Assembly: GCA_041650375.1 (NCBI GenBank)
Contig: JBAZLH010000003.1
Span: forward strand, 73,719 to 137,718
Source: UBA6220 sp041650375
Lineage (GTDB): Bacteria > Patescibacteriota > Minisyncoccia > Minisyncoccales > Minisyncoccaceae
Reading direction: 5' to 3'
DNA length: 64,000 nt
Under the pieces are notes generated by a model, which worked only from the letters and a program-made list of their open reading frames with translations, was not told the DNA's origin and searched no databases. The position numbers and the translations under genes were made by a program. Below are positions 49,967 through 57,791 of the stretch, one piece after another (the first letter of the stretch is position 1; the number at the start of each line of letters is the position of its first letter).

Positions 49967-51211
49967 CTAGTTTTTTAGCAAATATGCGATTTTTTTGGCA
50001 TCATTAATGGAAATATTTGCGTGTGTGGGCAAATAAATTATTTTTTTGGAAATTTCTTCCGCCAACCGGCAGCTCCCCTCGCTATAAGCCATTTTTTCCA
50101 AAATTGTCGCAAGAGGCATTATGGCCGAATCCCGCCAACCGTCATTCAAATAAATATTGCTTTCTTTCATCCTGTCAATGATATTTTTGGAATTTTTATT
50201 GATTAACGGATATTTCAAATAAATCGGGTTTTTATTGGGCGGAATATTTTTAAAAACAATTTCATAATCCGGATTATCGGCTAATTCTTTCGCGTAAAAG
50301 GCCGCCATCTCTTGGCGATGCCTGTTAAACCTGTCCAGCTTGCGCAATTGGTTTAAAGCAAGTATGGACAAAGCATTAGGCAGGCGCGATGGAAAATAAG
50401 CAGGTAAAACGCCTTGATTTTCATTCTTGGTGACAGCCTTGGATAAAATTCCCAAATTGATTGCCAATGCCATTATTATTTTCCCAAGAAGGATATTATA
50501 AAAAGGCAAAATCAATAAATTAACCAAGACCGGATGCAATAATTGTTGAAACGTCCAGGCGCCTTTCGGATAGGCTGTTTGGCTTTGGAAATTTTTAACG
50601 TTTTCCAATAAATTTCGGTTATTAACGCAAAGCATTCCGCCGTAAACCGAAGAAATAACTTTATCGCGGCCAAAGCTAAAAAACGATAAATCGCCAAACG
50701 AGCCGCAATATTTATTATTGATTTTTGCACCCAGAGCGTGCGCGCAGTCTTCAATTAAAATAAGGTTATGTTTTTTGCAAAGGGCAATAATGGCTTCAAT
50801 GTCGCATGGCATTCCAAAAGTATGCTGGGCGATAATAGCTTTGGTTTTCGGAGTGATTTTTTCCTCAATTTTATTAATATCAATATTCAAATCATGGCCA
50901 ATGTCAACGTAAACCGGCTTGGCGCCGAATTTTAATATCGGATTGACGACCGCGTTGCAAGTAAACGATTGGATAATTATCTCGTTGCCCCTACCCGCAC
51001 CAATCGCGTCCAAGGCAGCCAATAAACAAGAACGCCCGCTGTTAAAAGAAAAACATTGCCCAAAATCAAACTTTTCTTGAAAAGCTTTTTGGAGTTCTTG
51101 CGTTGCTCCTCCTTTTTTCCATTGCCACGGGCTCAAAATAAGCCCAAGCGCCAGTAAGATATCGTCTCTCTCCGTATTGGGTGATAATGATATGGAAATT
51201 ACTTTAAGCAT
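49967..51211 (-). CDS. DegT/DnrJ/EryC1/StrS aminotransferase
   Basis: 414-residue PLP enzyme that usually aminates nucleotide-bound keto-sugars. Seen: FSFNSGRSCLLAALDAIG, IIIQSFTCNAVVNPI, LIEDCAHALGAK, and the PLP lysine in FFSFGRDKVISSVYGG. It overlaps the Mur-ligase-like gene by 8 bases, so a shared envelope role is possible. No sugar dehydratase gene is nearby. Confidence 0.9.
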   Translation of the reverse strand: MLKVISISLSPNTERDDILLALGLILSPWQWKKGGATQELQKAFQEKFDFGQCFSFNSGRSCLLAALDAIGAGRGNEIIIQSFTCNAVVNPILKFGAKPVYVDIGHDLNIDINKIEEKITPKTKAIIAQHTFGMPCDIEAIIALCKKHNLILIEDCAHALGAKINNKYCGSFGDLSFFSFGRDKVISSVYGGMLCVNNRNLLENVKNFQSQTAYPKGAWTFQQLLHPVLVNLLILPFYNILLGKIIMALAINLGILSKAVTKNENQGVLPAYFPSRLPNALSILALNQLRKLDRFNRHRQEMAAFYAKELADNPDYEIVFKNIPPNKNPIYLKYPLINKNSKNIIDRMKESNIYLNDGWRDSAIMPLATILEKMAYSEGSCRLAEEISKKIIYLPTHANISINDAKKIAYLLKN

Positions 51212-52883
51212 TTAATTTATTAACTAAATAATCTGAAACTCGGCCTTCCAAAAAAACAATATCTCCCGCGCTTGCGAGCGCTGTTATTTTTTTATACTGG
51301 CTTTCCGCGTTTTGAATTAAGAATATTTTGGAAGCGCTCATGCCCGATTCAATCGCGCCTTTTTTAATTTGCTTGAAATAATCATTAGTTGTAACAATTA
51401 AATAATCGCAAACTTTGCCGATTTTTTTGCCGAGTTCGTAATGCGCTTGCTTGGCGTCAGCCCCCAATTCAATCAAACACGGCATAACAAAAATTTTTTG
51501 CGTATCCCAAACTTTTAAGTAATCCAGATGCGCGTTGGCTCCGTTAATATTCATGGAATAACTTGAATTCGCTAAATAAAAATTTTGTTTTGTTTTAACC
51601 GCGTCCAACCCCCCTTGCTTGGCACGAATATTGCCAATGCCCCTCAGTATTTCTTCGTTTTCCATGCCCAAACGCTTAGCCAGGCCGATTGCGGCCAAAA
51701 GATTAACAATATTTTGCCCTCCGATTAGGCCAACTTGAACTTTTATTTTATCTTTAGTTTTAAAAACCGCGTCAAAAGAAACCGAAAACTTGCCTATATT
51801 TATATCCTCCGCCCAAATATCTTCTTGTTTTTCCAATCCGTATTTCATTGAATTTTTATCTTCCTTGAAGTTTTCCCTAATAAGCCTGGAATCCCAGTTT
51901 AAAACAGCCAGCCCTTCTTCCGGCAAGGCGTTGATTAATTCAAACTTTGCTTTAATTAAGTTTGTTTGCGAGCCGAAAGTTGCCAAATGTTGGTTGCCAA
52001 TGCCGGTTAAAATTCCGATTTTGGGGCCTGCGATATCGCAAAGCAATTTAATGCCGCCACGGTTATAGGCTCCCATCTCACAAATAAATATTTCGTGCTC
52101 TTCGTTAACTTGCCCCAATATTGTTTCGGAAATTCCTATTTCCGAATTTTTATTTTTTTCCGTGGAAACAACTTTGAACGAAACGCCCAAGATTGTTTTT
52201 AAAAACTCTTTCACGGATGATTTTCCGAAACTGCCGGTAATGCCGATAACCGTAAGGTTTTCCAAAGATTGCCTTTTTTTAATCGCTCTTTTAATAATTC
52301 GGTTCCTTAAAATCACGGTGACCGGCTGGAACAATAAAACAATTAAAGAAACAATTAAAGGGGTCAAAATATCAAAAGCCAAAGTGGCCAAAGAAAATAT
52401 TGTTCCCGTAAACAAAATATCATAAGCGCCGAATTGCGGAAATTTATTAAAAATAAATAAAAAGAAAACCGTGGAAATCACGCCCAAAGGAATAAAAACA
52501 ATGGGCAGCAAAAAGATAACCTTGGAAGTAAATTCCGGCAGCTTCGCCCTTGCTTTTAAAAATGAAAACAAAGAATACAGGCCTTCAAAAGCGTAAACAA
52601 AAAATGTTATTGGCAAGAGCCAAAAAAGAACCGGCTTGGGGTTAAGGGCGCAAGCGATGTATCCTATCCCAAACAATAAAATAATTTTTATAAATATTGT
52701 TTTGTTGAAAATAGCTTGCCTGCCGGCGGAAGTGCTGAAATGCGCTAAAAATCTGCCGATATGATAATTTTTCAATTGCCATAAATACATCCAAAACAAA
52801 TGCGCTTTTATCCGCGATAAAATCCACAATAATAAAATTATTGAAAAAATCATTGTAAGCGGCAAAGATAAAATATTCACCAT
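51204..52883 (-). CDS. Membrane-fused MurF-like ligase
   Basis: 559 residues from the ATG at 52881-52883. The first 205 residues hold about six hydrophobic segments, an unusual N-terminal membrane domain for a Mur ligase. The C-terminal part is a MurF-like ligase: ATP loop GITGSFGKSSVKEF, SEIGISETIL, FICEMGAYNRGGIKLLCDIAGP, GIGNQHLATFGS and NSSYSMNINGA. It may add the final dipeptide of the stem peptide at the membrane, or ligate another substrate. No soluble MurF is in the window. Confidence 0.85.
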   Translation of the reverse strand: MVNILSLPLTMIFSIILLLWILSRIKAHLFWMYLWQLKNYHIGRFLAHFSTSAGRQAIFNKTIFIKIILLFGIGYIACALNPKPVLFWLLPITFFVYAFEGLYSLFSFLKARAKLPEFTSKVIFLLPIVFIPLGVISTVFFLFIFNKFPQFGAYDILFTGTIFSLATLAFDILTPLIVSLIVLLFQPVTVILRNRIIKRAIKKRQSLENLTVIGITGSFGKSSVKEFLKTILGVSFKVVSTEKNKNSEIGISETILGQVNEEHEIFICEMGAYNRGGIKLLCDIAGPKIGILTGIGNQHLATFGSQTNLIKAKFELINALPEEGLAVLNWDSRLIRENFKEDKNSMKYGLEKQEDIWAEDINIGKFSVSFDAVFKTKDKIKVQVGLIGGQNIVNLLAAIGLAKRLGMENEEILRGIGNIRAKQGGLDAVKTKQNFYLANSSYSMNINGANAHLDYLKVWDTQKIFVMPCLIELGADAKQAHYELGKKIGKVCDYLIVTTNDYFKQIKKGAIESGMSASKIFLIQNAESQYKKITALASAGDIVFLEGRVSDYLVNKLNA

Positions 52884-52900
52884 GGGCAACAATAAAACGA

Positions 52901-53671
52901 TTAATTATTTTTTAAAAACAATTCAACGGCTTCAAAAAATTCTTTCGGTTTTTTGCGGTAGGGATTATGCCCCACATTGGAAATAACCTTCAATTGGGAT
53001 CCTTTAATTAAATCACTCAGCATTATGCCGTCGCTTAACGGCGTGGCCAGGTCTTTTTCACCCCAGATAATTAAACAAGCCGTTTTTACTTTCTCCGCCA
53101 GATTAGACATATCTTCGCTCACAACTTTTTTGAATATTTCGCGCATTATCGGGCTGGCGCGGTAATAATCAGAAACGCCGGCTACGCGATAAACAATTTT
53201 TTCCAAAAACGGGTAAAATGGAACGGCTTTAACTGATTTCGGCGCAATATCAGCCAAAAATTTGGAAATTTTCTGCCTTAAATTCAAACGCTGCCCGCGG
53301 ACAAAAGCCGCGTCGCATAAAACAGCTTTTTTAACTTTTTCGGGATAATTGGCGGCTATTTTAATCGCCAGCGCCCCGCCGAAAGAATGCCCGATTAAAT
53401 TAAACTTATCAATTTCCAATTTTTTAAGAAAATTCAAAATAAATTCAACGTATTCGTCGTTACCCCATATTTCTTTCGGAGTGCCGCTTTCTCCCGAACC
53501 GGGCAAGTCAACGGCAATCGCCCGAAAACCGGCCTGAGCCAGTTTTTCCGAAATGCCCTGCCAATAAAAACTGCTCATTGCCCAGCCGTGCAAGATTACG
53601 ACTGCGTCCCCCTCGCCAATATCGGTATAATTTATTTCAAGCCCGCCAACTATAATTTTATTATTCTGCAT
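52901..53671 (-). CDS. Alpha/beta hydrolase
   Basis: 256 residues: VILHGWAMSSFYWQG oxyanion region, nucleophile elbow GHSFGG, acid in IWGEKDLATPL, and final His in NVGHNPYRKKPKEF. Complete catalytic triad; substrate unknown. Abuts serS (its ATG ends at 53671, the serS stop begins at 53672). Confidence 0.9.
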   Translation of the reverse strand: MQNNKIIVGGLEINYTDIGEGDAVVILHGWAMSSFYWQGISEKLAQAGFRAIAVDLPGSGESGTPKEIWGNDEYVEFILNFLKKLEIDKFNLIGHSFGGALAIKIAANYPEKVKKAVLCDAAFVRGQRLNLRQKISKFLADIAPKSVKAVPFYPFLEKIVYRVAGVSDYYRASPIMREIFKKVVSEDMSNLAEKVKTACLIIWGEKDLATPLSDGIMLSDLIKGSQLKVISNVGHNPYRKKPKEFFEAVELFLKNN

Positions 53672-54943
53672 TTATTTTCTTGCTCTAATTTCTTTAAAAT
53701 TCAAATATTTATACAAAACTTTAGGAATTTTTATGCTGCCGTCCGCCTGCTGGTTATTTTCCAAAAGCGGCATCAAAACTCTCGGCGTGGCAATGCCGGT
53801 ATTATTCAATGAATGCGCGAATTCGGTTTTGCCTTCTTTATTTTTGTAACGGATGTTCAAACGCCTGGTTTGAAAATCAAAAAAATAAGAGGATGAATGG
53901 GTTTCGCGATATTTGTTTTGCGACGGCACCCAGCATTCAATGTCGTATTTTTTAACCTGGCCCAATCCCAAGTCGCCGGTGCAATTAACAACCACGTGAT
54001 ACGGCAAACCCAAGCCCTGTAAAATTTCTTCCGCGTTTTTGGTGATTTCTTCGTGCAACCTTACTGATTCTTGTTTGTCGTTTTTACATAAAACCACTTG
54101 TTCTATCTTCATAAATTCGTGCACGCGGAAAATACCTTGCGTGTCTTTGCCATAACTGCCAACCTCGGTTCTGAAACACGGCGAAAACCCCGCGTATTTT
54201 ATCGGCAAATCCGCTTCATTTAAAATTTCGTCCGCGTGATAGCTCATTAGCGGCACTTCGGATGTTCCCACTAAATACATTCCGTCCGTAGTGGCGTAAA
54301 CTTCATCTTTGGCTTGCGGCAAATAGCCCGTGCCGGTCATGGCTTCTTGTTTCACGATTGCGGGCGCGCCCATGGGCGCAAAGCCCTTTTTCATTAATAA
54401 ATCCAAAGCATATTGCCAAATCGCCATGCATAACATCAATCCTTCTTTTTTTAAAAAATATCCACGAAAACCCGATACTTTAGCTCCCCGGTCAAAATCC
54501 GCCAACCACAAATCTTTCATCAGTTGGATGTGGTCTTTAGGAGTAAATTTAAATTGCGGAATCTTGCCCCAAGTTTTAACTTCAACATTGTCTGCGTCAC
54601 ATTTGCCTTCAGGCACGGACTCGTCCGGCACGTTTGGCACTAACAACATCAACCTTTGGAACTCTTCGTCTGTTTTTTTAAATTCTTGGCTTTTGTCATC
54701 CGAATTCCTGTCCAATTCCCGCATTTGCGCGATAATGTTTTTGCGCGCTTCTTCGTCTTTGGCTTGCTGAATTTCTTTATTGGCTTGGTTTTTGATTTTA
54801 TTCAATTCTTCCACACTCAACATCAATTCTTTCCTTTTTTGATCAAGCTGGAGCAAACGGTCAACGTCAAAATTAATCATTTTCTTGCGAACCGCTTCTT
54901 TAACCAATTCTGGATTTTCCCTGATAAATTTAATGTCTAACAT
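53672..54943 (-). CDS. serS: Seryl-tRNA synthetase
   Basis: Class II synthetase, 423 residues, normal size. The N-terminal coiled-coil arm (about 25-105) is visible. Motif 2 is FSPCFRTEVGSYGKDTQGIFRVHEF, and motif 3 is in HSLNNTGIATPRVLMPLLEN. Start ATG at 54941-54943. No T-box-like sequence is present upstream. Confidence 0.96.
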   Translation of the reverse strand: MLDIKFIRENPELVKEAVRKKMINFDVDRLLQLDQKRKELMLSVEELNKIKNQANKEIQQAKDEEARKNIIAQMRELDRNSDDKSQEFKKTDEEFQRLMLLVPNVPDESVPEGKCDADNVEVKTWGKIPQFKFTPKDHIQLMKDLWLADFDRGAKVSGFRGYFLKKEGLMLCMAIWQYALDLLMKKGFAPMGAPAIVKQEAMTGTGYLPQAKDEVYATTDGMYLVGTSEVPLMSYHADEILNEADLPIKYAGFSPCFRTEVGSYGKDTQGIFRVHEFMKIEQVVLCKNDKQESVRLHEEITKNAEEILQGLGLPYHVVVNCTGDLGLGQVKKYDIECWVPSQNKYRETHSSSYFFDFQTRRLNIRYKNKEGKTEFAHSLNNTGIATPRVLMPLLENNQQADGSIKIPKVLYKYLNFKEIRARK

Positions 54944-55006
54944 AAGATTATAACAATGTTATTTTTTCTTATAATACCAATATAAGCATTAAAAATCAAA
55001 TTAACC

Positions 55007-55067
55007 CGGTTAAATAATATTGCTTTGTAGCTTGGCAGAGTAAAATCAGCAAAACGTTATTTAACCG
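55007..55067. repeat. Nested inverted repeat between serS and the 55126 gene
   Basis: Outer arms CGGTTAAATAA (55007-55017) and TTATTTAACCG (55057-55067); inner arms TTGCT (55020-55024) and AGCAA (55048-55052). About 61 bases could fold as one long stem-loop. It ends 10 bp before the -35 box of the 55126 gene. Confidence 0.6.
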
Positions 55068-55077
55068 AGTAAAAATA

Positions 55078-55106
55078 TTGACAAATTTAAATTTTATTGT
55101 AATATT
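55078..55106 (+). promoter_or_regulatory. Promoter of the 55126 gene
   Basis: TTGACA (55078-55083), 17-bp spacer, AATATT (55101-55106) with extended TGt. The RNA would start at about the AGGAGG (55113-55118). Confidence 0.65.
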
Positions 55107-55125
55107 AAAACCAGGAGGAAAAATT

Positions 55126-55488
55126 CTGTACCAAACAGCCTTCAACAAAAACGGGAAGGTAACCGAAAAAAACATTGCGATTATCTTGGTGATAATTATC
55201 GCAATCCTTATTGGAACCTTTCTTTTGGGCGGCGCAATCGGCGTTATCGCCACATTAGTGCCCACCCTTGTATCGATTGGAATCGCATTCCATAGCCAAA
55301 AAACCGACAAAAGCATCAGCTTGTTTGTCAGTATAATCATATTAACGCAAACAATAAATCTTATCAGCGCTTTCGCGGTTTACCTATTGAACAGCATTAT
55401 TGCTTTATCCCTCATCGGCTCATTAATTGTTTTCATCGCAATTTGGACGATACTGCTAGTTCTCTTGCTCATTCTTTTCAAAAAATAA
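55126..55488 (+). CDS. Small membrane protein with a CTG start
   Basis: 120 residues with four hydrophobic helices and a basic end (LFKK). No ATG, GTG or TTG lies at a usable distance from AGGAGG (55113-55118); CTG at 55126-55128 is 7 bases after it and in frame. The only upstream in-frame TTG is the -35 box. No internal Met occurs in the frame at all. ATT at 55123 is the other choice. Function unknown. A strong terminator follows. Confidence 0.65.
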   Translation: MYQTAFNKNGKVTEKNIAIILVIIIAILIGTFLLGGAIGVIATLVPTLVSIGIAFHSQKTDKSISLFVSIIILTQTINLISAFAVYLLNSIIALSLIGSLIVFIAIWTILLVLLLILFKK

Positions 55489-55503
55489 TGCCATAAAATA
55501 AAA

Positions 55504-55540
55504 CTGCTTTCATTCTTTTTGAAAGCAGCTTTTTTTATTT
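55504..55540 (+). terminator. Intrinsic terminator of the 55126 gene
   Basis: CTGCTTTC (55504-55511) pairs with GAAAGCAG (55521-55528), then a T-rich tail. Confidence 0.9.
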
Positions 55541-55547
55541 TAAAATT

Positions 55548-57008
55548 TTATTCTTTTTCCCGCATTATGGGAAATAAAATTACTTCCCTGAGCGAACCGG
55601 AATCCGTAATCATGGAAACAATTCTGTCTATTCCCATTCCAAATCCGGCCGCCGGCGGCATGCCATATTCCAAGGCTTCCACAAAATCTCCGTCCGAACG
55701 CTGGGCCTCTTCAAATCCGCCCGAGAATAATTTTTCTTGCGTTTTTAACCTTTCACTTTGTTCAACGGGATTATTTAATTCGGAAAACGCGTTAATTACT
55801 TCAACTCCGGCCACCACCAATTGAAAACTCGCCAACTTATCTTTATCAAATCCTTTGGCTAAGGGTTGGAAGCCGTAAGGATGATGGATAACAAAGGTTG
55901 GCTGAACAATCTTGGGCCGGCAAAACTTTTTATATATTTCATCCGCGATATTAGCCTTATCCGCGCCATCCGGAAGGTCAATTTTCATTTCAATGGCTTT
56001 TTGCCGCAACCCTTCCTCGTTTAATTCTTCGTATTTTATGTTGGTATATTTTTCCAATAATGAAAAAAATTCAATCCGTTCATACTCTTTGCCAAAATCT
56101 ATTTCTTGGTTGTCGTAATGGATTTTTGTTTTACCAACAACCTTGCTTAATACTTCTTGGAATATTTCTTCGGTAAATTTCATCAGCTGTTTATAGTCCG
56201 CGTATGCCCAATAAAATTCTATCATGGTGAAATCCGGATTATGGAACTTATCCACGCCTTCATTCCTAAAACACTTGCCAATCTCATAAACTTTTTCAAA
56301 GCCGCCAACCAAAAGGCGCTTCAAATACAGCTCCGGAGAAATGCGCAAAAACACATCCAAATCCATGGCGTTAATATGGGTCTTAAAAGGCTTGGCCCTG
56401 GCGCCGCCATATAAGGATTGTAAAATCGGGGTTTCCACTTCCAAAAAACCTCTGGTGTTTAAAAAATTACGCAATTCTTTGATAAAATTAGAACGGATAA
56501 CAAACTTTTCTTTTGTTTCCGGAGAAAAGAGCAAGTCCAAATATCTTTTCCTGAATCTCTCTTCCACGTCTTTCAGTCCATGCCATTTTTCCGGCAACGG
56601 CCTCAAGGATTTGCAAAGAATTTTATAATCAACAACTTGAATTGTTTTTTCTTTTCGATTTGTTTCAAATAGAGTTCCGCGGACTTGGATAAAATCACCG
56701 ATATCAAAATTTTCCACGAAGAAATCATAACTTTTATCGCCCATCTTGTCTTTCGCCAATAATGCTTGTAATTTTCCGGTGCCGTCCTCAAAATCAAAAA
56801 AAGTCAGCGCGCCATGCCCCCGAATAGTCCTGATTCTGCCAACTAAAATAACTTCTTCCTCTTTTTCAACCAAATTAGAAAAACCGGCCAAAACCGAGCT
56901 TATTTCATGAGTTCTTTTTGTTTCAATCGGGTAGGCCGAATCTCCGCCCAATTCTATTTTTTCCAACTTTTCCAAACGATTATTCCTTATTTCTTCAACT
57001 GTGGACAT
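55548..57008 (-). CDS. lysS: Lysyl-tRNA synthetase, class II
   Basis: 486 residues from the ATG at 57006-57008. The upstream residues are discarded because the promoter lies there. N-terminal anticodon-binding OB fold (about 40-140, with VILVGRIRTIRGHGALTF), then motif 1 TRGFLEVETPILQ, motif 2 FRNEGVDKFHNPDFTMIEFY and motif 3 GFGMGIDRIVSMI. Confidence 0.96.
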   Translation of the reverse strand: MSTVEEIRNNRLEKLEKIELGGDSAYPIETKRTHEISSVLAGFSNLVEKEEEVILVGRIRTIRGHGALTFFDFEDGTGKLQALLAKDKMGDKSYDFFVENFDIGDFIQVRGTLFETNRKEKTIQVVDYKILCKSLRPLPEKWHGLKDVEERFRKRYLDLLFSPETKEKFVIRSNFIKELRNFLNTRGFLEVETPILQSLYGGARAKPFKTHINAMDLDVFLRISPELYLKRLLVGGFEKVYEIGKCFRNEGVDKFHNPDFTMIEFYWAYADYKQLMKFTEEIFQEVLSKVVGKTKIHYDNQEIDFGKEYERIEFFSLLEKYTNIKYEELNEEGLRQKAIEMKIDLPDGADKANIADEIYKKFCRPKIVQPTFVIHHPYGFQPLAKGFDKDKLASFQLVVAGVEVINAFSELNNPVEQSERLKTQEKLFSGGFEEAQRSDGDFVEALEYGMPPAAGFGMGIDRIVSMITDSGSLREVILFPIMREKE

Positions 57009-57023
57009 ATTTAAGTAAGTTAA

Positions 57024-57053
57024 ATTATATTTAAATTTGTTCCATAATAGCAA
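57024..57053 (-). promoter_or_regulatory. Promoter of lysS
   Basis: TTGCTA (57048-57053), 18-bp spacer, TATAAT (57024-57029), 15 bases before the ATG. Confidence 0.6.
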
Positions 57054-57100
57054 AAATGGCCCGTTAAGACAACATTCCGGAAAAATAAAGAATCGCGAAT

Positions 57101-57127
57101 AAAGAAAAATCGCCCTTTGGGCGATTT
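57101..57127 (-). terminator. Intrinsic terminator of greA
   Basis: AAATCGCCC (57107-57115) pairs with GGGCGATTT (57119-57127), then UUUUUCUUU. Confidence 0.85.
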
Positions 57128-57138
57128 ATCCTCGGCTC

Positions 57139-57600
57139 CTATTTAATATTTAAAACTTTGTAAGTAATGGCGCCTTTAACAGTTTTGATTTCCACGGATG
57201 CGCCTTTAGGCTTATTTAGCAAAGCTGTGCCTAAAGGAGATTTAAATGAAATTCTTTTTTCCATAGGATTAGCTTCTTCCTCGCCGACAATCTGGTATTC
57301 TTCCTGGTTTTTGCCGTCAGACAAAGTCACAAACGAGCCGACTTGCACCCAACCATGGTTTCCATTGTTTTCATCAATCACAATGGCATTATTTATCAGC
57401 CGCTCCAACTCCACAATCTTTCCTTCTGTGAAAGCCTGATTTTCTTTCGCCTCATCATAAGCCGCGTTTTCGGATAAATCACCGAAAGAAATCGCTTCTT
57501 TTAATTCTTCGGCGATTTTAATTCTTTCGTCTTTCTTAAGATGTTCCAATTCTTGTTTAAGTTTTTCCAATCCCTCTTTGGTTAAATATTTACCGTCCAT
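57139..57600 (-). CDS. greA: Transcription elongation factor GreA
   Basis: Rescues backtracked RNA polymerase. 153 residues, normal. N-terminal coiled coil with the acidic tip in ISFGDLSENAAYDEAKE, then the FKBP-like domain with SPLGTALLNKPKGASVEI. It is transcribed from its own promoter with a hairpin in the leader. Confidence 0.95.
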   Translation of the reverse strand: MDGKYLTKEGLEKLKQELEHLKKDERIKIAEELKEAISFGDLSENAAYDEAKENQAFTEGKIVELERLINNAIVIDENNGNHGWVQVGSFVTLSDGKNQEEYQIVGEEEANPMEKRISFKSPLGTALLNKPKGASVEIKTVKGAITYKVLNIK

Positions 57601-57618
57601 GTTGATTTTTAATTTTAT

Positions 57619-57640
57619 TAAAAAGGGCGGCTGAATGCCC
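57619..57640 (-). promoter_or_regulatory. Hairpin in the greA leader
   Basis: GGGC (57625-57628) pairs with GCCC (57637-57640), followed on the minus strand by UUUUU: a weak terminator-like structure before the start codon, possibly an attenuator. Confidence 0.4.
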
Positions 57641-57659
57641 CTGTTTTATTATTGCAATA

Positions 57660-57687
57660 AGCATATCATAGATGTTTCAGAAGTCAA
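57660..57687 (-). promoter_or_regulatory. Promoter of greA
   Basis: TTGACT (57682-57687), 16-bp spacer, TATGCT (57660-57665). Confidence 0.5.
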
Positions 57688-57695
57688 TTCCCATA

Positions 57696-57716
57696 TTTGG
57701 GGAGTTACTCCCCAAA
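57696..57716. promoter_or_regulatory. 21-bp palindrome between mrdA and greA
   Basis: TTTGGGGAGT, one base, ACTCCCCAAA. No U-tract follows on either strand. It lies 9 bp upstream of the greA -35 box, so a protein site or an mRNA 3' stem for mrdA is possible. Confidence 0.55.
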
Positions 57717-57728
57717 CATCAATATTTC

Positions 57729-57789
57729 GTATTTGGTATTTTGTATTTAGCGTTTAAAAATTGAAACAGACGCTTAATACTAAATACTT
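57729..57789. repeat. GTATTT-type repeats in both orientations
   Basis: GTATTTGGTATTTTGTATTTAG at 57729-57750 and an inverted GTATTTAGTATTAAGCG at 57772-57789 can pair through their AGCGT/ACGCT ends. Related to the 36-bp repeats at 1915 and 2344. Directly downstream of mrdA. Confidence 0.55.
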
Positions 57790-57791
57790 CT

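Noticed and set aside
55007..55067. Integron attC-like site (GTTAAAT and ATTTAAC arms)
   Set aside because: The two core sites are in the wrong order for attC, and no integron integrase is in the window.
55007..55067. tRNA gene
   Set aside because: The outer stem is 11 bp and there are no recognisable D, anticodon or T arms.
53930..55077. T-box riboswitch upstream of serS
   Set aside because: No TGGNACCGCG-type block or antiterminator-terminator pair is visible.
55078..55080. TTG as the start of the 55126 gene
   Set aside because: It is the first half of a TTGACA -35 box and has no ribosome site.
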